From Endothia cerciana (Eukaryota > Ascomycota > Sordariomycetes > Diaporthales > Cryphonectriaceae), in the NCBI GenBank assembly GCA_026119935.1, contig JALRMH010000061.1:62001-126000 (forward strand): 64,000 nucleotides of DNA, in the 5' to 3' direction. Shown piece after piece: positions 45,467 through 57,787 of the stretch. The notes beneath the pieces are model-generated. The model did no database searches and had not been told where the DNA came from. It saw nothing but the letters and a program-made list of their open reading frames with translations. Each line of letters begins with the position of its first letter. Position 1 is the first letter of the stretch. Made by a program: the position numbers and the translations under genes.

Positions 45467-47064
45467 GGCTTGGTGTCGATGTTGTGGTGGTGGACGTTGG
45501 TAGCTGAGGAGGAACAGAGCGAGGCAGTGGTGGGGATTGGGCTGCTGCAGGACCCATCACTCCCAATAGGAGCGGTGACTCGTGGTTGACATGTGGCTCC
45601 GGCAGAACAAAACAGCAGTGACGATTACAAGGTTGTGTCTTGAAAAGACGACAAGAGGATACAAAAGAAATAAGGGGCTAGCTCAGAGTTGGTCGTCCAG
45701 GTTGCCCAGCGGTGGTGGTCAAGAAAATGAAGGCTTAAGCCTATACAGAAGTCGTGGTATAGGAGGCCTTGCAAGGTTGTCTTGTCTCTGTTGGGTAGCG
45801 GTGACTACGACAGCCTCTATTAACAACAACTCTGGAAGTACAGTGCAGTGCAGGTGGCCTGGCCCACATACATACTACTAGACACCACAGGCGCCAGTAT
45901 GGGATCGGGCTGTGCTATCCTGATTGCGTCACAGGGCTTCCGTTCAAGGGCTAGAGCTGCTTATTTCTCCGGAGTGGGGTGCAACCGCTCTCTACCTGGC
46001 GACTACGAAAGTCAGTTGTGCCTGTGGATTGCAGCCCCCAGCTGCAGGAACAGAACAGTTTAAAAGATAAAATAAAAACCACACGGAACAAAAAGCCCAA
46101 TGTTATTGCCAAAAGTATCAAGCTGAAGCAAGACACACACACACACACACACACACACATACTTCTTTAGCCGTGTGACGTGTAGCGTGCCTTGGTACCA
46201 AAACACAGGTATTTGCCGCCATTCCGTCTCACGTCCCTCTTCTAAGTTTAGGCTGCTGGTTGGTGTTGGTGTGGGCCAGATTGGTAGCCTCACTGAAGGC
46301 TCGCTCACTCTTGCAGTACTCCCCAATGGTACCTGCAACGATGAGCTGATATCAGTCTCTCTGTCATCTTGATGTTTGAAGGGTGGTAGGCTCCTTCAGT
46401 TGTTGTTAGAATAGAATAAGGTTGGCTTGGCGCAGGGCAAGGGTGGGCTTTCTATAGAGATTGCGCTCCCTTCTGAACATTAATTTTTCAATCGATGAAA
46501 CCCTGGAACCTGTCTCGATGCATTGGCTCCAGGTACTGGTCGAGGGTATTCCCTGAATCGGATGCCCTGTCTTCTGAGATTCTATCAGATGTGCCCCGTC
46601 CCACCCTCCCAGTTGCGATTAGCAGCTCGCATAGAATTTTTTTTTCTTTTTCACAAAAAAAAAAAAAGGTGCCTTGGGGTACCAAAGCAGATGGCCAAAA
46701 ATAAGAGGTCTCGTGATGGCAGATGTGATTAGAAAAACATGTGAGACGGGTCTGAGCTACGGGAATGGAAGACAAGGCTGACATTCCTTAGTCGCAAGTC
46801 CCGTTCCTGACATCCCGAGAAGGGTTTGGGGGGCAGGCAACACGGTTGCACGGAAAGGTGGGGCGGGGGGCCACCGGCGGCGCTAGCAGAGAGCTCCAAA
46901 GTTCTCCAATAGACAGCAAGTATCCCCATCTTCACTTTGGTCACACAGCAACCTCATTTCGTCAGCCCGGGTCTGGACTATCGCCATCTCAATTCTGTGG
47001 AGGCAGCCCAGTTATTTTATCTTCTCATCGTTGGCACCAAGCTAGATTTGCCCTCCATTTAACA
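45467..47064. other. Intergenic region with CA microsatellite
   Basis: No gene can be supported in these 1.6 kb, which separate divergent genes. A CA microsatellite and T-rich and A-rich runs (about 46639-46668) are present. Confidence 0.5.
46133..46158. repeat. (AC)13 microsatellite
   Basis: This is an uninterrupted dinucleotide run in the intergenic stretch between the 5-phosphatase and the DUF4748 gene. Confidence 0.95.
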
Positions 47065-47661
47065 ATGAACACAGTAGGTTCCCAAGGCCGCTCTCACATC
47101 ATACGACTCTTTTGTCGATTATGTACTAACGGTGATCCCCGAACAGGCCAAATCTTTCTGGTGCGTGGCAGCTCCGGGCGGGGTGACGAGAACGAGGTTT
47201 CAGATTCAGGGCTGACAACATACGAACTGCAGGCTGGGGTGGGGCTCCCTCTGCGTTGGTAAGACCACCCGATCGCAATCCTCTCGACAACCTCATCTAA
47301 CAGCATCTCCTCCGCAGCCGGAGCCGGCGCATACGTTGTCGCCAAGCGCAGCATCAACGCCGATCGACAGGCCCGCCTCGAGGAGCAACGGAAGAAGAAG
47401 AGCATGATCGAGTCGCTCGAGTACGGTGGCGGCGTACCGTCCAAGCCGGGCTCCTCGTCCACAATGGGAGGCGGTGCAGGTGCGCGGAATGGTGGCGAAC
47501 CGGACATGGACCCTGTAGGATCACCGAGCAGGGAACAATGCGAACCCGCGCCGACGAGACACGCACCGACTACGGAGAAGGAGCGCGTGCTGGAGAAGAG
47601 CAAGTATGAGAGCTCGACGCCGTTCCGGAGCAAGAAAGGTGACCGATTCTCGGATATATGA
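47065..47661 (+). CDS. Small DUF4748-type protein
   Basis: The protein is 126 residues and of unknown function. It has one short hydrophobic N-terminal segment followed by a charged tail. The coding exons I propose are 47065-47073 (MNT only), 47147-47160 (14 nt) and 47304-47661. Joined, they read MNTAKSFCISSAAGAGAYVV and continue AKRSINADRQARLEEQRKKK, which fits the family as I recall it. Further on are SLEYGGG, VLEKSKYESSTPFRSKKGDRFSDI and the stop. Only this combination of donor 47161 and acceptor 47303 keeps the frame of the long last exon; the stronger-looking acceptor at 47317 would not. The main exon is secure and the two tiny exons are inferred. Confidence 0.75.
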
Positions 47662-48473
47662 GGGCCGCCACAACGGGTGCTTAGGAGAGGGCCAAAGCCC
47701 CGGGCGTGGGCTGCTCTGAATCAAGACAAAACACGCGGAAGGCACATCACGATCATGAACGAGTTGGGGGTGAGAGGTGGACATGTTGAGGCCGTGGGGC
47801 AGGGGAAAAGACGGCTGCCCGAGAACATCAGCTGAGCCATTTGCGCAGTCATCGCGCCTGTACAATAATTCCGCCAGAGAGAATGAGTATTCGGCTATTT
47901 TAATTCTCCCCTCATCGTACTCTCCTGGAGGTCGAACCTATGTCGCATCCAAGTAAAGCAGCCAAGCTGCGCAAGCTACGACATAGCTGATCAGCCATCG
48001 TTCTTTAGTGGCTGGATAGTGAGCGCGGACGGTCTGAAGAGTAAGGTCTCAGAGTGTGGTGTGGGTCGACCGGGGAGAAAGGAAAATGAACATGAAAGAA
48101 GGGGAGGTGAAGGGAGAATAGAGTGACTACGGGGAAAGGGATCGGGAGGAAGTAGTACTGCCTCGTTGGAATATTCCCTCTAGGTGAGGTGCCCGGACCC
48201 TCATCGCCGGAGGGGCTTGAACGGCGCCGATCGGCCGATTTTAGTGCGCGGCCCCACCTGGTCTAGAACTTGGGCCACCCCCCAGACCCCTGGAATCGGA
48301 ATCTTTTGTTGCTTCAGCTCTCACGTCTCTCGTCATCCCAACATCTTTCTTCTCCCTCCACGAGGTGGCCAGCCAGCCCGCCCGCCCTCATGACAAACTC
48401 ACGCGCTTAATCACCTCCCGCCCCCAAGTGGCCTACTTACCTCACCACCACCCGTCTTGCAAGTCCCACCATC
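47662..48473. other. Intergenic region
   Basis: This holds the 3' region of the DUF4748 gene and the promoter of the CID gene. I see no gene or notable repeat. Confidence 0.5.
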
Positions 48474-50407
48474 ATGGCCGCCGCGCAGCTCACGATCGCA
48501 AAGGCCAGCCTCCTCGCGTCCCTCCTCAAGCCCGACGCCGACGCCGGCCTGGCCCCGTGCTCGCGCGACGAGATCGAGCAGCTGCACGGCTTGCTCAGCG
48601 CCGCCGCCGCCCGGTGCTCACCAGCCAACGTTCAGGTTTGGAACACCACCACCGCTGCTCCAATGCCGCACCATCTCTGTTGCCCCAGAGACCTAGACAT
48701 GTGCTTATATTCTTCTCTCGCCCGCTACAGAAGTGCAAGCAGTGGATGCTGAAGCATCTGGTCCGCTCGCCCGCGAGGACGGCAGCCTTGGGCAAGTACT
48801 TGGTCGCCTTTGCCAATACTCAGCAGCAACAACAACCTGGCGGCGATGTCAAGAACGGAGCTGGTCCTAAGCCGTCCGCGAAGCGGAGGAGATTGCATCT
48901 TCTCTACGTCCTGAGCGACGTCTTCTTCCATGTAAAGAGCCGGACACATGACCTAGGCTTCCTCGACGGCATTGCGCCGCACCTCCCAGCCTTGTTCAAG
49001 AGCGCCGCGGCTTTCACCAATGCCCCCAAGCACGAGAAGAAGCTGCAGGACCTGATCCAGCTATGGCAACCCAAGAACTACTTCTCAGACCCGCTCCTCG
49101 ACAAATTGCGCGCAGCAGTCGTAGAAGGACCCAAGTCCACGGATTCGGAGCCCGGCGGTGGGGTCGTCGCACAAAAGGCAACCAAAGCCTCGTCAGCCTC
49201 CGCACGAGATGCGCCCTACGTCCTCCCCTCCATGCACGGCGACGCCTCCGCGCCGTGGTACGACCTCCCTGCCGCGAACTGGCTCCCTATCATCGAGCCA
49301 AATTCGACACGACCTATGAACCCCTCCATGATCAAGCCGCTACAGCTCGCCAGCGGGCCTGCGGACAAGGACCTCGTCGACGCCGTGAAGAAGCTGCTGG
49401 GCGATGTAGACAAGATCTACGCCAAGGACGTCCGGCTTGGTGGGGACTCGTTTGTGGTGGATGTCAGCCAGATGGGCGAGATCATTGAGCGGGATGAGAT
49501 GGGCGACATTGTTGGTGGTGAGACGTACTATGGCTGGTCAAGAGCTTTCTGTGAGAAGATGAAGGCGAGGCGGAAGAATGGCGACGCAATGGACGTCGAT
49601 GATGATCGCAGAGGGCGGAGCGGCTCATCACGTTCCGACAGCTGGAATCGGTCGCGGAGTCGTGATCGAGGCCGCTTGTCGAGCAGGAGCTCGTCTCGAC
49701 CTGTCCACAAGCGGCGCCGGATCTCAAACTCGCGAGGCCCGAGTCGGAGCCCGAGCAGATCCCGCAGCAAGCGGAAGAGTCACAGTCGCCGAAGCTCTCG
49801 CGGCTATTCCTCTCGGTCCCGCTCTCGACCCCGGTCTCCGCCGCGGCGGGGGCAGGACGGTCGGGACGCCAGATCTCGCTCGCGCAACTCGTACTCGCCG
49901 CCCCGAGCACTTGGGTCGACCGCAAACAACATGCCAAGCAACATCCCACCACCCACTTTCATCCCACCAAATCCACAACAACACTTCAACCAGCCGCCAC
50001 CCGGCCCTCCAAACTTCCCGCTGAACATGGGCGGCGTGCCCCCTCCACCTCAGCACCTCCCACCTCCACCCAGCTTCGACGCCTGGAATGCAACGCCGCC
50101 GCCGCCGCCGCCTCCTCCTCCTCCGCATTACCAAGGTCACTGGCCGCCTCCTCCGCCTCACGGTATGCCACCCGCCGGACCCGGTCTACCACAGCCAACA
50201 GCTCAAGGCTGGTTCCCACCTGGTGCTGGGACCACGCCTCCAGTGCCAGGTCCTCCGCAGGGCGGATGGGGCAGCGGGTGGGCTCCTCCACCACCGCCTG
50301 GACCACCTCAGCAGCAGGGTGGTGGATATGGCTTTGGTGGACGTGGAGGGGGAAATGGCGGGTATCGAGGCAGAGGAGGGGGTTACGGTAGGGGACGAGG
50401 CTGGTGA
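48474..50407 (+). CDS. CID-domain RNA-processing protein with RS and RGG tails
   Basis: The protein probably binds the RNA polymerase II tail and takes part in pre-mRNA processing in the nucleus. It is 612 residues from exons 48474-48635 and 48731-50407. The CID region is at about residues 20-150 (CSRDEIEQLHGLLS, KCKQWMLKHLVRSPARTAALGKYLVA, RRRLHLLYVLSDVFFHVKSR, KLQDLIQLWQPKNYFSDPLLDKL). A second conserved stretch has PWYDLPAANWLPIIEPNSTRP and GWSRAFCEKMKARR, which recalls the CHERP family. An RS-rich segment follows (about 385-465), then a Pro-rich segment with a run of ten prolines, and an RGG-like C-terminus ending YRGRGGGYGRGRGW. The partner and exact role are inferred from architecture only. 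Confidence 0.87.
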
Positions 50408-51316
50408 AGTACCGAGGGCTGAACCTGTGGAGATGGCATGACGATTTGGGTCGCGCGGCTAGTAACTGAGCTTATCTGCGTTCTTGTTCATAGCTGTATT
50501 GTACCACGTCGCTCACTGCAATGGCCCTGAACTAGGAAAAAAGTCCAGCGGAATGACCCGGCTTGGAAAGGTTGGTCGGACACATATCGTGTCCTTCCCT
50601 CCCCCCCCCCCCCCATTACAGCAGGGAGTCTTGTGTGACTTGAATCAACATAGTAGACCACGATATTGAATGTGTGACTGAGAGTCTCTCTCTGTGTCTC
50701 TCGCCCAGAACCTTGAGTACGCCGTCTTTTGCCCTAGACTCTGAGATTTTCAGAAGAAGTGGTCGTTGAATAAGAAAAGAATCTGTACAGTAAAAGAGGA
50801 TTCCCTCCTGCTCCACCTTGGCCCATCTGTACCTCAAAGGGACCGTCCTCGATCCTCCTTCATGGCCAGATAGAGAACCTTTCATAGGATCTGTCTTGGT
50901 TCCTCGATCTTTTATAAGGTCGACCGCGTCCGATGTCAACTCTCCCGACCCTCAACCTTCATAAGACCATACCTATGATTCCCTGCAGTAAGCCACTCGA
51001 GTAAACATCGACTAAACGAACAACGCTCGCTATGGCAGGACGCATTCAGCGATTGTCAGGGCCGGCCAACAACAGAGGCCGTGCATGCTTGAATGATGGT
51101 CACCATGCTACCCCTTCTCTCCGTACTGGGCTCCATTCCCAAACTCCGTCTGTGCGCAAACACTCTCTCGCGAGTGCATATTGAGTCAGCATAGTGGCTT
51201 GGTCCTTGCGCTTGTCGCAAGAGGCCATTGTCCAATCCCCAATGGCAATCTGCCGACCATGGGAAAGCAGATCCTAATCCTCACTCCGGCTGGATAGCGA
51301 CTGGAGAAGCAAGAGA
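50408..51316. other. Convergent 3' region CID gene/RTS1
   Basis: The stretch lies between convergent genes. It holds a run of 14 C at 50601-50614 and no supportable gene. Confidence 0.5.
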
Positions 51317-54283
51317 TCATCGCTGGCTTCTCGATGAGCTCACCGAGTCTTGCCTCTCGTGCATGGTTGGCCGGTCCTGCAGTCTCAGAGAATCGAGCCT
51401 CTTCTGGTTATCTTCGGTGCCGTCGTTCTCCTCTGCCGGGTTAGAAACCTTCCCATTCATCTTCCGCTTGTCTGCCAACTCCTGAATTGCAGCCCACTTG
51501 CGCTCCCTCTGGTGCTCTCTCGCAGCGGCGCTGTTCTGATGCTCAGTGTATTCCTGAGAACAGTCGTCGAAGAGCTGGGGGTTGATCTCCATGAATAGCT
51601 TCATGGCGTTGTAGACCATGCCGTGGATCGTCCTGCTCGGTTGTCAATACATGCCTCAGGGAGTAAGAGGTGGATATTCTCACCGGTTCCAGTGGCCCTT
51701 GGAGTTCTCGTACAGTGGTGCGAACATAATGGGAAGAATGATCTCCACGTTATCACTGACGAGATTGCAGAAATACTCATTGTTCCAGAAGTACAGAGCA
51801 CGTTCTGCAACCTGGAAATGCGGGCTTGCCACGGACTTGGCCAGCTGATGAAACAAGGGCTCCTGAACCTTGGCAAATTCTGCGGGATCCATGACCTCGA
51901 AGATGTCCTCCACCTCGTTCAAAAACATGACCTCCTTGGTACTGTTGACCTTGGGCCAGTACCGCAGGAGACCCAACACCACCTCCTCTGTGAGAGATGC
52001 GTCCTTCTCGAGGAACTGAACGATGCAGTAGGCGAGTTGCGGGTGGTACATACTCAGGCTCTTCGCTTTGTGCAACGGTATCAGGGTCCGAGTGAGGAAC
52101 AGCTTGTGCTCCTCCTTAAGTGGAAGGGCGAAACCATTAATAATGGACCCGAGGATCTCAAGAAGCTCGGCGACTCCGTTGAATCTCTCCGTCTCGTACA
52201 CGAAGTGAAAGAATACGTTGTTGATTGATCTTCGGATGAAGCTTCGCAGGTTGAGGAACTTGCCGTAGATCCGGTGCAACGTCGTCTTGAGGAAATCTCT
52301 TTCGCGAGGGTCTTCCGAGTCAAACAGCTCAAGGAGGCGGAGGACGAAGCCGTGATCGATGTAAGCCTTGGCAATATTTGTGTTAAAATCCTGACTCTCG
52401 ATGAAGCGCAAGAAGAATTCGTAGACGACTTGGATGTGCGGCCAGGCCACTTCCAGGACGGGCTCGTCCTCCTCCGGGTCGAAGGCCTCGCCTTGAGGGT
52501 TCATGGGCGGGGGCAGAGGACGGAAGAGGTTCTTGGAGAACATCTCAACGACTTTTGGGTACATCGGCTCGGTAATGACCTGCCGGTTATTAGCGACATA
52601 GTCGAGCAGCTCGTGGAGTGCCAGCCGCTTGATCTCCTTGGACTTCATGTCGCCACTAGCATCATTGAAGTCGAAAATGACATTGCACTGGTCAATCTTC
52701 TGCATGAAGAGCTCCTGCCGACGGTTGGGCGGTACTTCGTGAAACCCAGGGAGCTTCTCCAGTTCGCGGTGCGGCGAGATATCGAAGCGAGACGAATGCT
52801 GCCTCTTGGGCGTCCTGAGGCCTTCAGGGACGTCCTTGGGTGTTGACGCGAGGCGATCAAATATCAAGGACTTCTGGCCAGCCTTCGGGGGCGCGAGGTC
52901 ATGGGGCATCGTCTCGGCGGCCCCAGGTGGGGGGATGTGCTATCGTTGGAAACATGTCAGCCTCGTCGCACAGCTTGGAAGAGGTTCCTGATGGAGCTCA
53001 CAGGTGCACTAGGACTGATAATGACGGTCGGTGGCAGGGTGCCGCGCTGGGATGCATCCCCATTCGCGGGTTGGGGCGATCCACCAGCACCAGCGAATGC
53101 GCCGGCTCCCTGCGTAGAGGTCATGTTGCTGAGGGGAGACTGCCCTGCGGCGCCTGCAGCGCCTTCATTTGCTCCAGCGTTGTTCGGAGGAAGAGGCTTG
53201 TTCCGGATGTCGTTGAGGGTGGAGGTGGAGGACGAGGGAGTGATGGTTGGAGAGTTCTGGCTAGCCGAGCCACTGTTGGGAGAAGCGGTGCCGTCTTTGG
53301 AATCCTTCTTCTTGGAGGACTTGCTCGAGTCCTTCCCGCGCGAGAGCTGCAGTCGGGCTGTCATTAGCGTGTCGCGGGCAGTCTGACTTGGAGGGTACAG
53401 TCAAAGCGCTATAGGATCGCAACAGAAGCAGGAATCCACAGCGCATGGGCTCACTTACGACTCTCTGGCTGAAGCGCTTCATCTTTGAGGACAATTGCTT
53501 CTCTGTCTTCTCTGTGATGGGCCGTCAGTAACGTCGCCGCCAATGGTCGATTGAAGCCGTGGCAGGGGCGGCTGAGGTGTTGGGTGGAGGGGGAAATTGG
53601 CGGGCAGCCCCGGGCGCGGGCGCACCAGGCTGGCAGGAATGTATTGTTGGACAAGCTTATGTCCAGTGATCGGGAGCTGTGAAGCGAGAAGGGGGGGAGG
53701 GGGGCGTTGCGATAAACGCCGAAGGGCTCTCTACCTGTTCAACCTCGCGGAGTAGCAGGGAACGGCGGTAGCAGCCTCGACGACGGATCAAAGGGGTTTT
53801 GGTCCACGCCCAGGCCAGACTTGCTGAGATGTTCTCGTGGGAGCTGGAGAGGTTGATGACGGCAGGGCGACAGGCGTGGGGAAGGGTGCTCGAGGACCAA
53901 TTCGCCAGAGCGAAGGTGGACTGATGCGCGACGCGGAGCCCTCTGTCTCGTAACGACGATGCGAACGAAGCTCGATTCAGAGGTCAGGGCTCGGGAGGGT
54001 GAGGTCGTGATTCAAGGCAGGGTCGGACAGGGGTTCGACGTAAGCGGGAGGCAGGATGATTTGAGGAGGTAGCGTTGAGTGCCGGCCCGTAGGTGATTGA
54101 TTGTACCAGGGGTAGGTAGGCAGGTAACAGGTATGGTAGTGATTACGGTCTCGAGCGACGCCGTTGTGTGGATGGATAGTCGCGAATGTAGGTAGGTGAG
54201 GCGTGCAGCGTGCGGGCGCGCGGGTATTATTTACCGTTGGATGGTGACGAGCCGTTGGCGTCTTTGGAGCCTTTGGAGGACAT
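51317..54283 (-). CDS. RTS1: PP2A B56 regulatory subunit Rts1
   Basis: B56 subunits direct the PP2A phosphatase to substrates in stress response and cell-cycle control. The core exons are 53346-53002, 52939-51684 and 51632-51317, preceded by 53511-53459, which contains MKRFSQRV. Joining gives MKRFSQRVLSRGKDSSK, matching the yeast-type start, and a 646-residue protein from ATG 53482. An acceptor at 53512-53514, with a CTGAC branch site about 20 nt before it, implies a further 5' exon. An in-phase candidate is 54283-54235 (MSSKGSKDANGSSPSN, donor GTAAAT), giving 672 residues with a 723-bp intron. The B56 domain covers about residues 170-560 (IDQCNVIFDFNDASGDMKSKEIKR, PHIQVVYEFFLRFIES, LLRYWPKVNSTKEVMFLNEVEDI, ENSKGHWNRTIHGMVYNAMKLF). 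Flanking regions are Ser/Pro-rich. Confidence 0.93.
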
Positions 54284-55231
54284 CCGTGGCTAATCGAGCG
54301 AGTACCTGCAACACACACGGACAGCTCCTGGAGATTCCCCAACCCGACGGAGGGAAGAAGTCTGATCCTCTTTGAAGACAGGTGAGTAGAGGATTTCCTC
54401 ACGTGGCGTAGTAGGGAAATAGGAGGGGGAACCAGGCAGGATCAGGTTGGGTTGGTCGAGGCTGAGGTTGAGGGTAAGGACAGGACGTCCAGAGACAGTA
54501 CAGTACGAGGAATTAATTGATGCCGTAACGACGAGAGGTTACATCAGCTCCTGATTTGGGCCGTGCGGCACTGGTCCGTTCGCTTCAAGGTTGGCGCCAG
54601 GCTTAGCCCATGTTTGCGGGGCTCAGATGGCAATGTCAACGTGCAAAGCGTGGTGCATTCCAGGCTTGATTGATCACTTGACACGGGGTCGACCTTGCCG
54701 TAGGGCCTAGCGGGAGTGCGCCTAACCAAATCGTCGGCCTGTTTCGATGGCTTAACAAGCTTGTTTTGGTGGCGGCGACGATCCTGCAGGGCCACCCTGT
54801 TTCTCTCGCACGGGGGCTGATGCGCTAGAATTAGAGGCCGCCTCAGCACTCCAATGTTCAAAGTCTCTGCTGAAGGGCTGACGACTGGCCGCCAGCTGGT
54901 GGACTCCATATCAAACCTCAGAACCCAAAGATTCAACAAACATCTTTGACCAAAAGCCTGGCAAACTTACGAGTCTTGATCTCGTCTCTTTCGTCCTGTC
55001 CGATAAAAGGACGTATGCCTACCCAAAGGAGTGACTTCATGTGGAAGTGAGCATTCAGCAAACCGTCTCGCCTCTTCAGCATGCGCTCACTCCAAGTGTG
55101 AATAAGTTCTTCATAACGTGTCAACGCTTCGGGGAAGAGATTGAGGGTCCTAATCAACCACAGACATATCATCAAGGACGTTTTGAGGCAGCGATACGCT
55201 CATTGTACATCGCCACAGCATTGCTTTGAAC
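54284..55231. other. Divergent promoter region RTS1/TFC1
   Basis: This is the remaining gap between two divergent genes. Open frames here show no family resemblance, and I support no gene. Confidence 0.5.
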
Positions 55232-57459
55232 ATGCAAGCGATGGAAGACACTGATATCGAGGAGACAGAGGCACCACTGAGCGCAGAGTCGGAGCCGACC
55301 TCGTCTTCGTTCGAAGATGACCTGAACGACCAGGATGACCCGGATGAGCAGGATGATCCGGACGAAGAGGATGAGCGGGACAGGCAAGAGGCGCCCCAGG
55401 CCCCGACCTTCAAGATCTCGTCAAGGACCATCTCTGCGGTCGAGCACCCGTTCCTGGTCATGGACATCGACAAAGGACTGGAGACATTTGGTCCCAATCC
55501 ACAATTTCAAGCTGTAAGCTGCGGTCCGGTCCGCTGACCGTTTTTATCACGAGCCTGGTGCTGATTCTCGATCCAGGTTCTGGATCCCGGGAATCCTCAA
55601 CTTTCCGTACCCATTTATCTTCACCCTCAAGATCCCACCTCGAGACCAATGATGTCTCACTACGCTTCATCTCACAACGTCGTTTTCAAGGTCACCGTGC
55701 CCAAGCGGACGGGGCGCAAACGGAAAAGGGGCAGCGATGAACCGTGGCAGGGAGATGTCGAAGAGTCTACCGAAGAATTGAACGAGCACCCGTCGACAAC
55801 ATTCAGATCAAAGGCTAAGCTCGATGAGCCTAAGGTCCTGCGGAGGAAATTGCAGGATAATGTCGGCAAGTACCAGGCTGAGGCTGTGGGTATAATAAAG
55901 CACACCCACCGGTACCGCGGCATGGTCGACTTCAGCTACTCCATGAAAAACAACGCATTCATGAACAGCTTCACAGACAAGATCATGTCGGGTGACGGTA
56001 TGTTCATGACAGATACTCTGGTGTGGGAAGAGTGCGCTGACCTTGTCTGGCAGTATCGAAATTCCGACAATTCTCTATCAAACCCGGAACAGACACATCC
56101 GCCAATCAAGAAATCATCGCACCACCGCTGATGACACAGATCGCCGTCCCTTACTACTATCACTACTCTCAGAATCCTTATGTGAAGGCAGTCCACAGAG
56201 AAGACGGCGGTTACGAAATGGTCAATACCACTGCCAAGGTCAAATCAGTCGGCCACTTCATTGGCATACGAGATGCCATTCCGCCGGCCCCCTCCGGTCG
56301 ACCACCCATCCGGGATCCTCTGTTCGACGACGTTGTCCGCGCCATGAGGATGTGCATGGAAGAACGACCAGTATGGACGCGACGGTCTATCATTAACCGG
56401 CTCGTGACGCTCGCATATGATCCTGATAACCCAGAAAAACGCATTCCAACGAATTTGTCCCAGCAGATTGTCAAAAACGCAATCCAGTTCGCAGGCTACC
56501 AGTTCAAAGGCGGGCCATGGCGTGATGCCCTAGTCAAATACGGCTACGACCCTAGGACAGACCCCTCCGGTCGCATATACCAGTGCCTGATTTTCCGACT
56601 TCGACGACTTGAGATCGGCATGATGGGCGAGATGTGGCAGGAGATCCGCAAGCGCGACCTGGCGGGTGTCAAGGGGACGATTGACGAGCATGCCGACTCG
56701 CACATCTTTGACGGGAAGAAGTACAGCGAGGACGGCAAAGTCTGGCAGGTATGCGATATAACCGACCCCATGCTGGTAAAACTGCTTGCCGATGCTCCTG
56801 TCCGGCCCAAGTGTGATATCGATGGGAGCGGGTGGTATCATCGTGGGCTGTGGGCGAAAGCTAGGGCGATCATGAAGTGCAAGATGCGCGCGATCCAGTT
56901 TGGCCGCGAACTGCACGACAGCGATTTCGAAGCCGCGCTTCAGGCTCGCGACGCGACACCTGAACTGGAGACAGTGCGAAGCATCGCCATTCCAACACCA
57001 GATCTGAAGCTGACGGATGCGGAGTGGGAGATGGTCAGGGGTAAGAGATATAAGGGCGTGGGCCGGCGGCGCAACAACAAGCGCTCGGCGTACCATTTTC
57101 CTAGCAACAGGGTCCCCAAGAGACTCGGGAAGACGGGCACCGATCCTTCGCAGTTGCCGGAGGGCGATGGTCGCGAGACCGCTGCCGAGGGCGAAGAGGC
57201 CCTGCAGACCGTTGAGGATGAAAACGGCGTTGGTCCCGGTCTGCCGGGTGATTATGAGGATGGCAGCGAGTATGACGAGGATGAAGTTGATGACGATGAG
57301 GAGTCTGAAGAGGAAGACTATGGCGAGGATGACGAGAGTCTGGCTGAGCGTCTTCGACTCGCACGATACGATTATACCGATATCGAGCAAGGGGATGAAG
57401 AAGATGACGAGCAGGAGGACGACGAAGATGAGGAAGATGGAGGTGGGCTGGACAATTAG
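55232..57459 (+). CDS. TFC1: TFIIIC subunit, Tfc1/Sfc1 (tau95) type
   Basis: TFIIIC binds the internal A and B boxes of tRNA genes and recruits TFIIIB for RNA polymerase III; this subunit contacts the A-box side. The protein is 702 residues from exons 55232-55513, 55577-55997 and 56054-57459. An acidic N-terminus leads into ISAVEHPFLVMDIDKGLETFGPNPQF, then VLDPGNPQLSVPIYLHPQDP, YRGMVDFSYSMKNNAFMNSF and QIAVPYYYHYSQNPYVKAV. A second block holds RPVWTRRSIINRLV, YQFKGGPWRDALVKYGYDPRTDPSGRIYQCLIFRLR. The C-terminus is a long Asp/Glu-rich tail, as in the family. The third exon acceptor at 56051-56053 gives KFRQFSIKPGTD in frame, which supports the join. A start at ATG 55241 is equally possible. 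Confidence 0.94.
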
Positions 57460-57787
57460 GGCCCGCTGCTGTCTGTCGCGTCTTCGTTAGGGAGGCTGTC
57501 CATCAGCATTGTTTGGCGTCATTTGCTAGCACCCCGGAGGGATTGATACCCCGTGTGCACTTAAGATCAATGGCATTGAGACAGGTTGTAATCATGCTGT
57601 CTATATGTTTTAACATAGCAGATAAACCCCATCATCCATGACCAGATAGGTAAAATCATGTTTGTGCAGCCAAACGTCTTGAATCTCTTTGCTCTCTACA
57701 GGCCACAGCAATCTGCCCATCAATGCTTGTGTTGACCCGCTTATGTGACCACTTCTATTTAAACTTCTCTTTGCTGTCCTCATGTAT
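57460..57787. other. Convergent 3' region TFC1/BCS1-like
   Basis: These 328 bp lie between two convergent stop codons and hold only 3' untranslated sequence as far as I can see. Confidence 0.55.

Noticed and set aside
53977..54402. Minus-strand open frame of 141 codons overlapping the RTS1 upstream exon
   Set aside because: It is low-complexity His/Pro/Thr sequence, lies in a different frame from the plausible first exon, and has no matching relatives that I recall.
56530..57390. Minus-strand open frame of 286 codons with hydrophobic stretches
   Set aside because: It is the complement of the acidic tail of the TFIIIC subunit; GAT/GAG codons read as ATC/CTC create false membrane segments.
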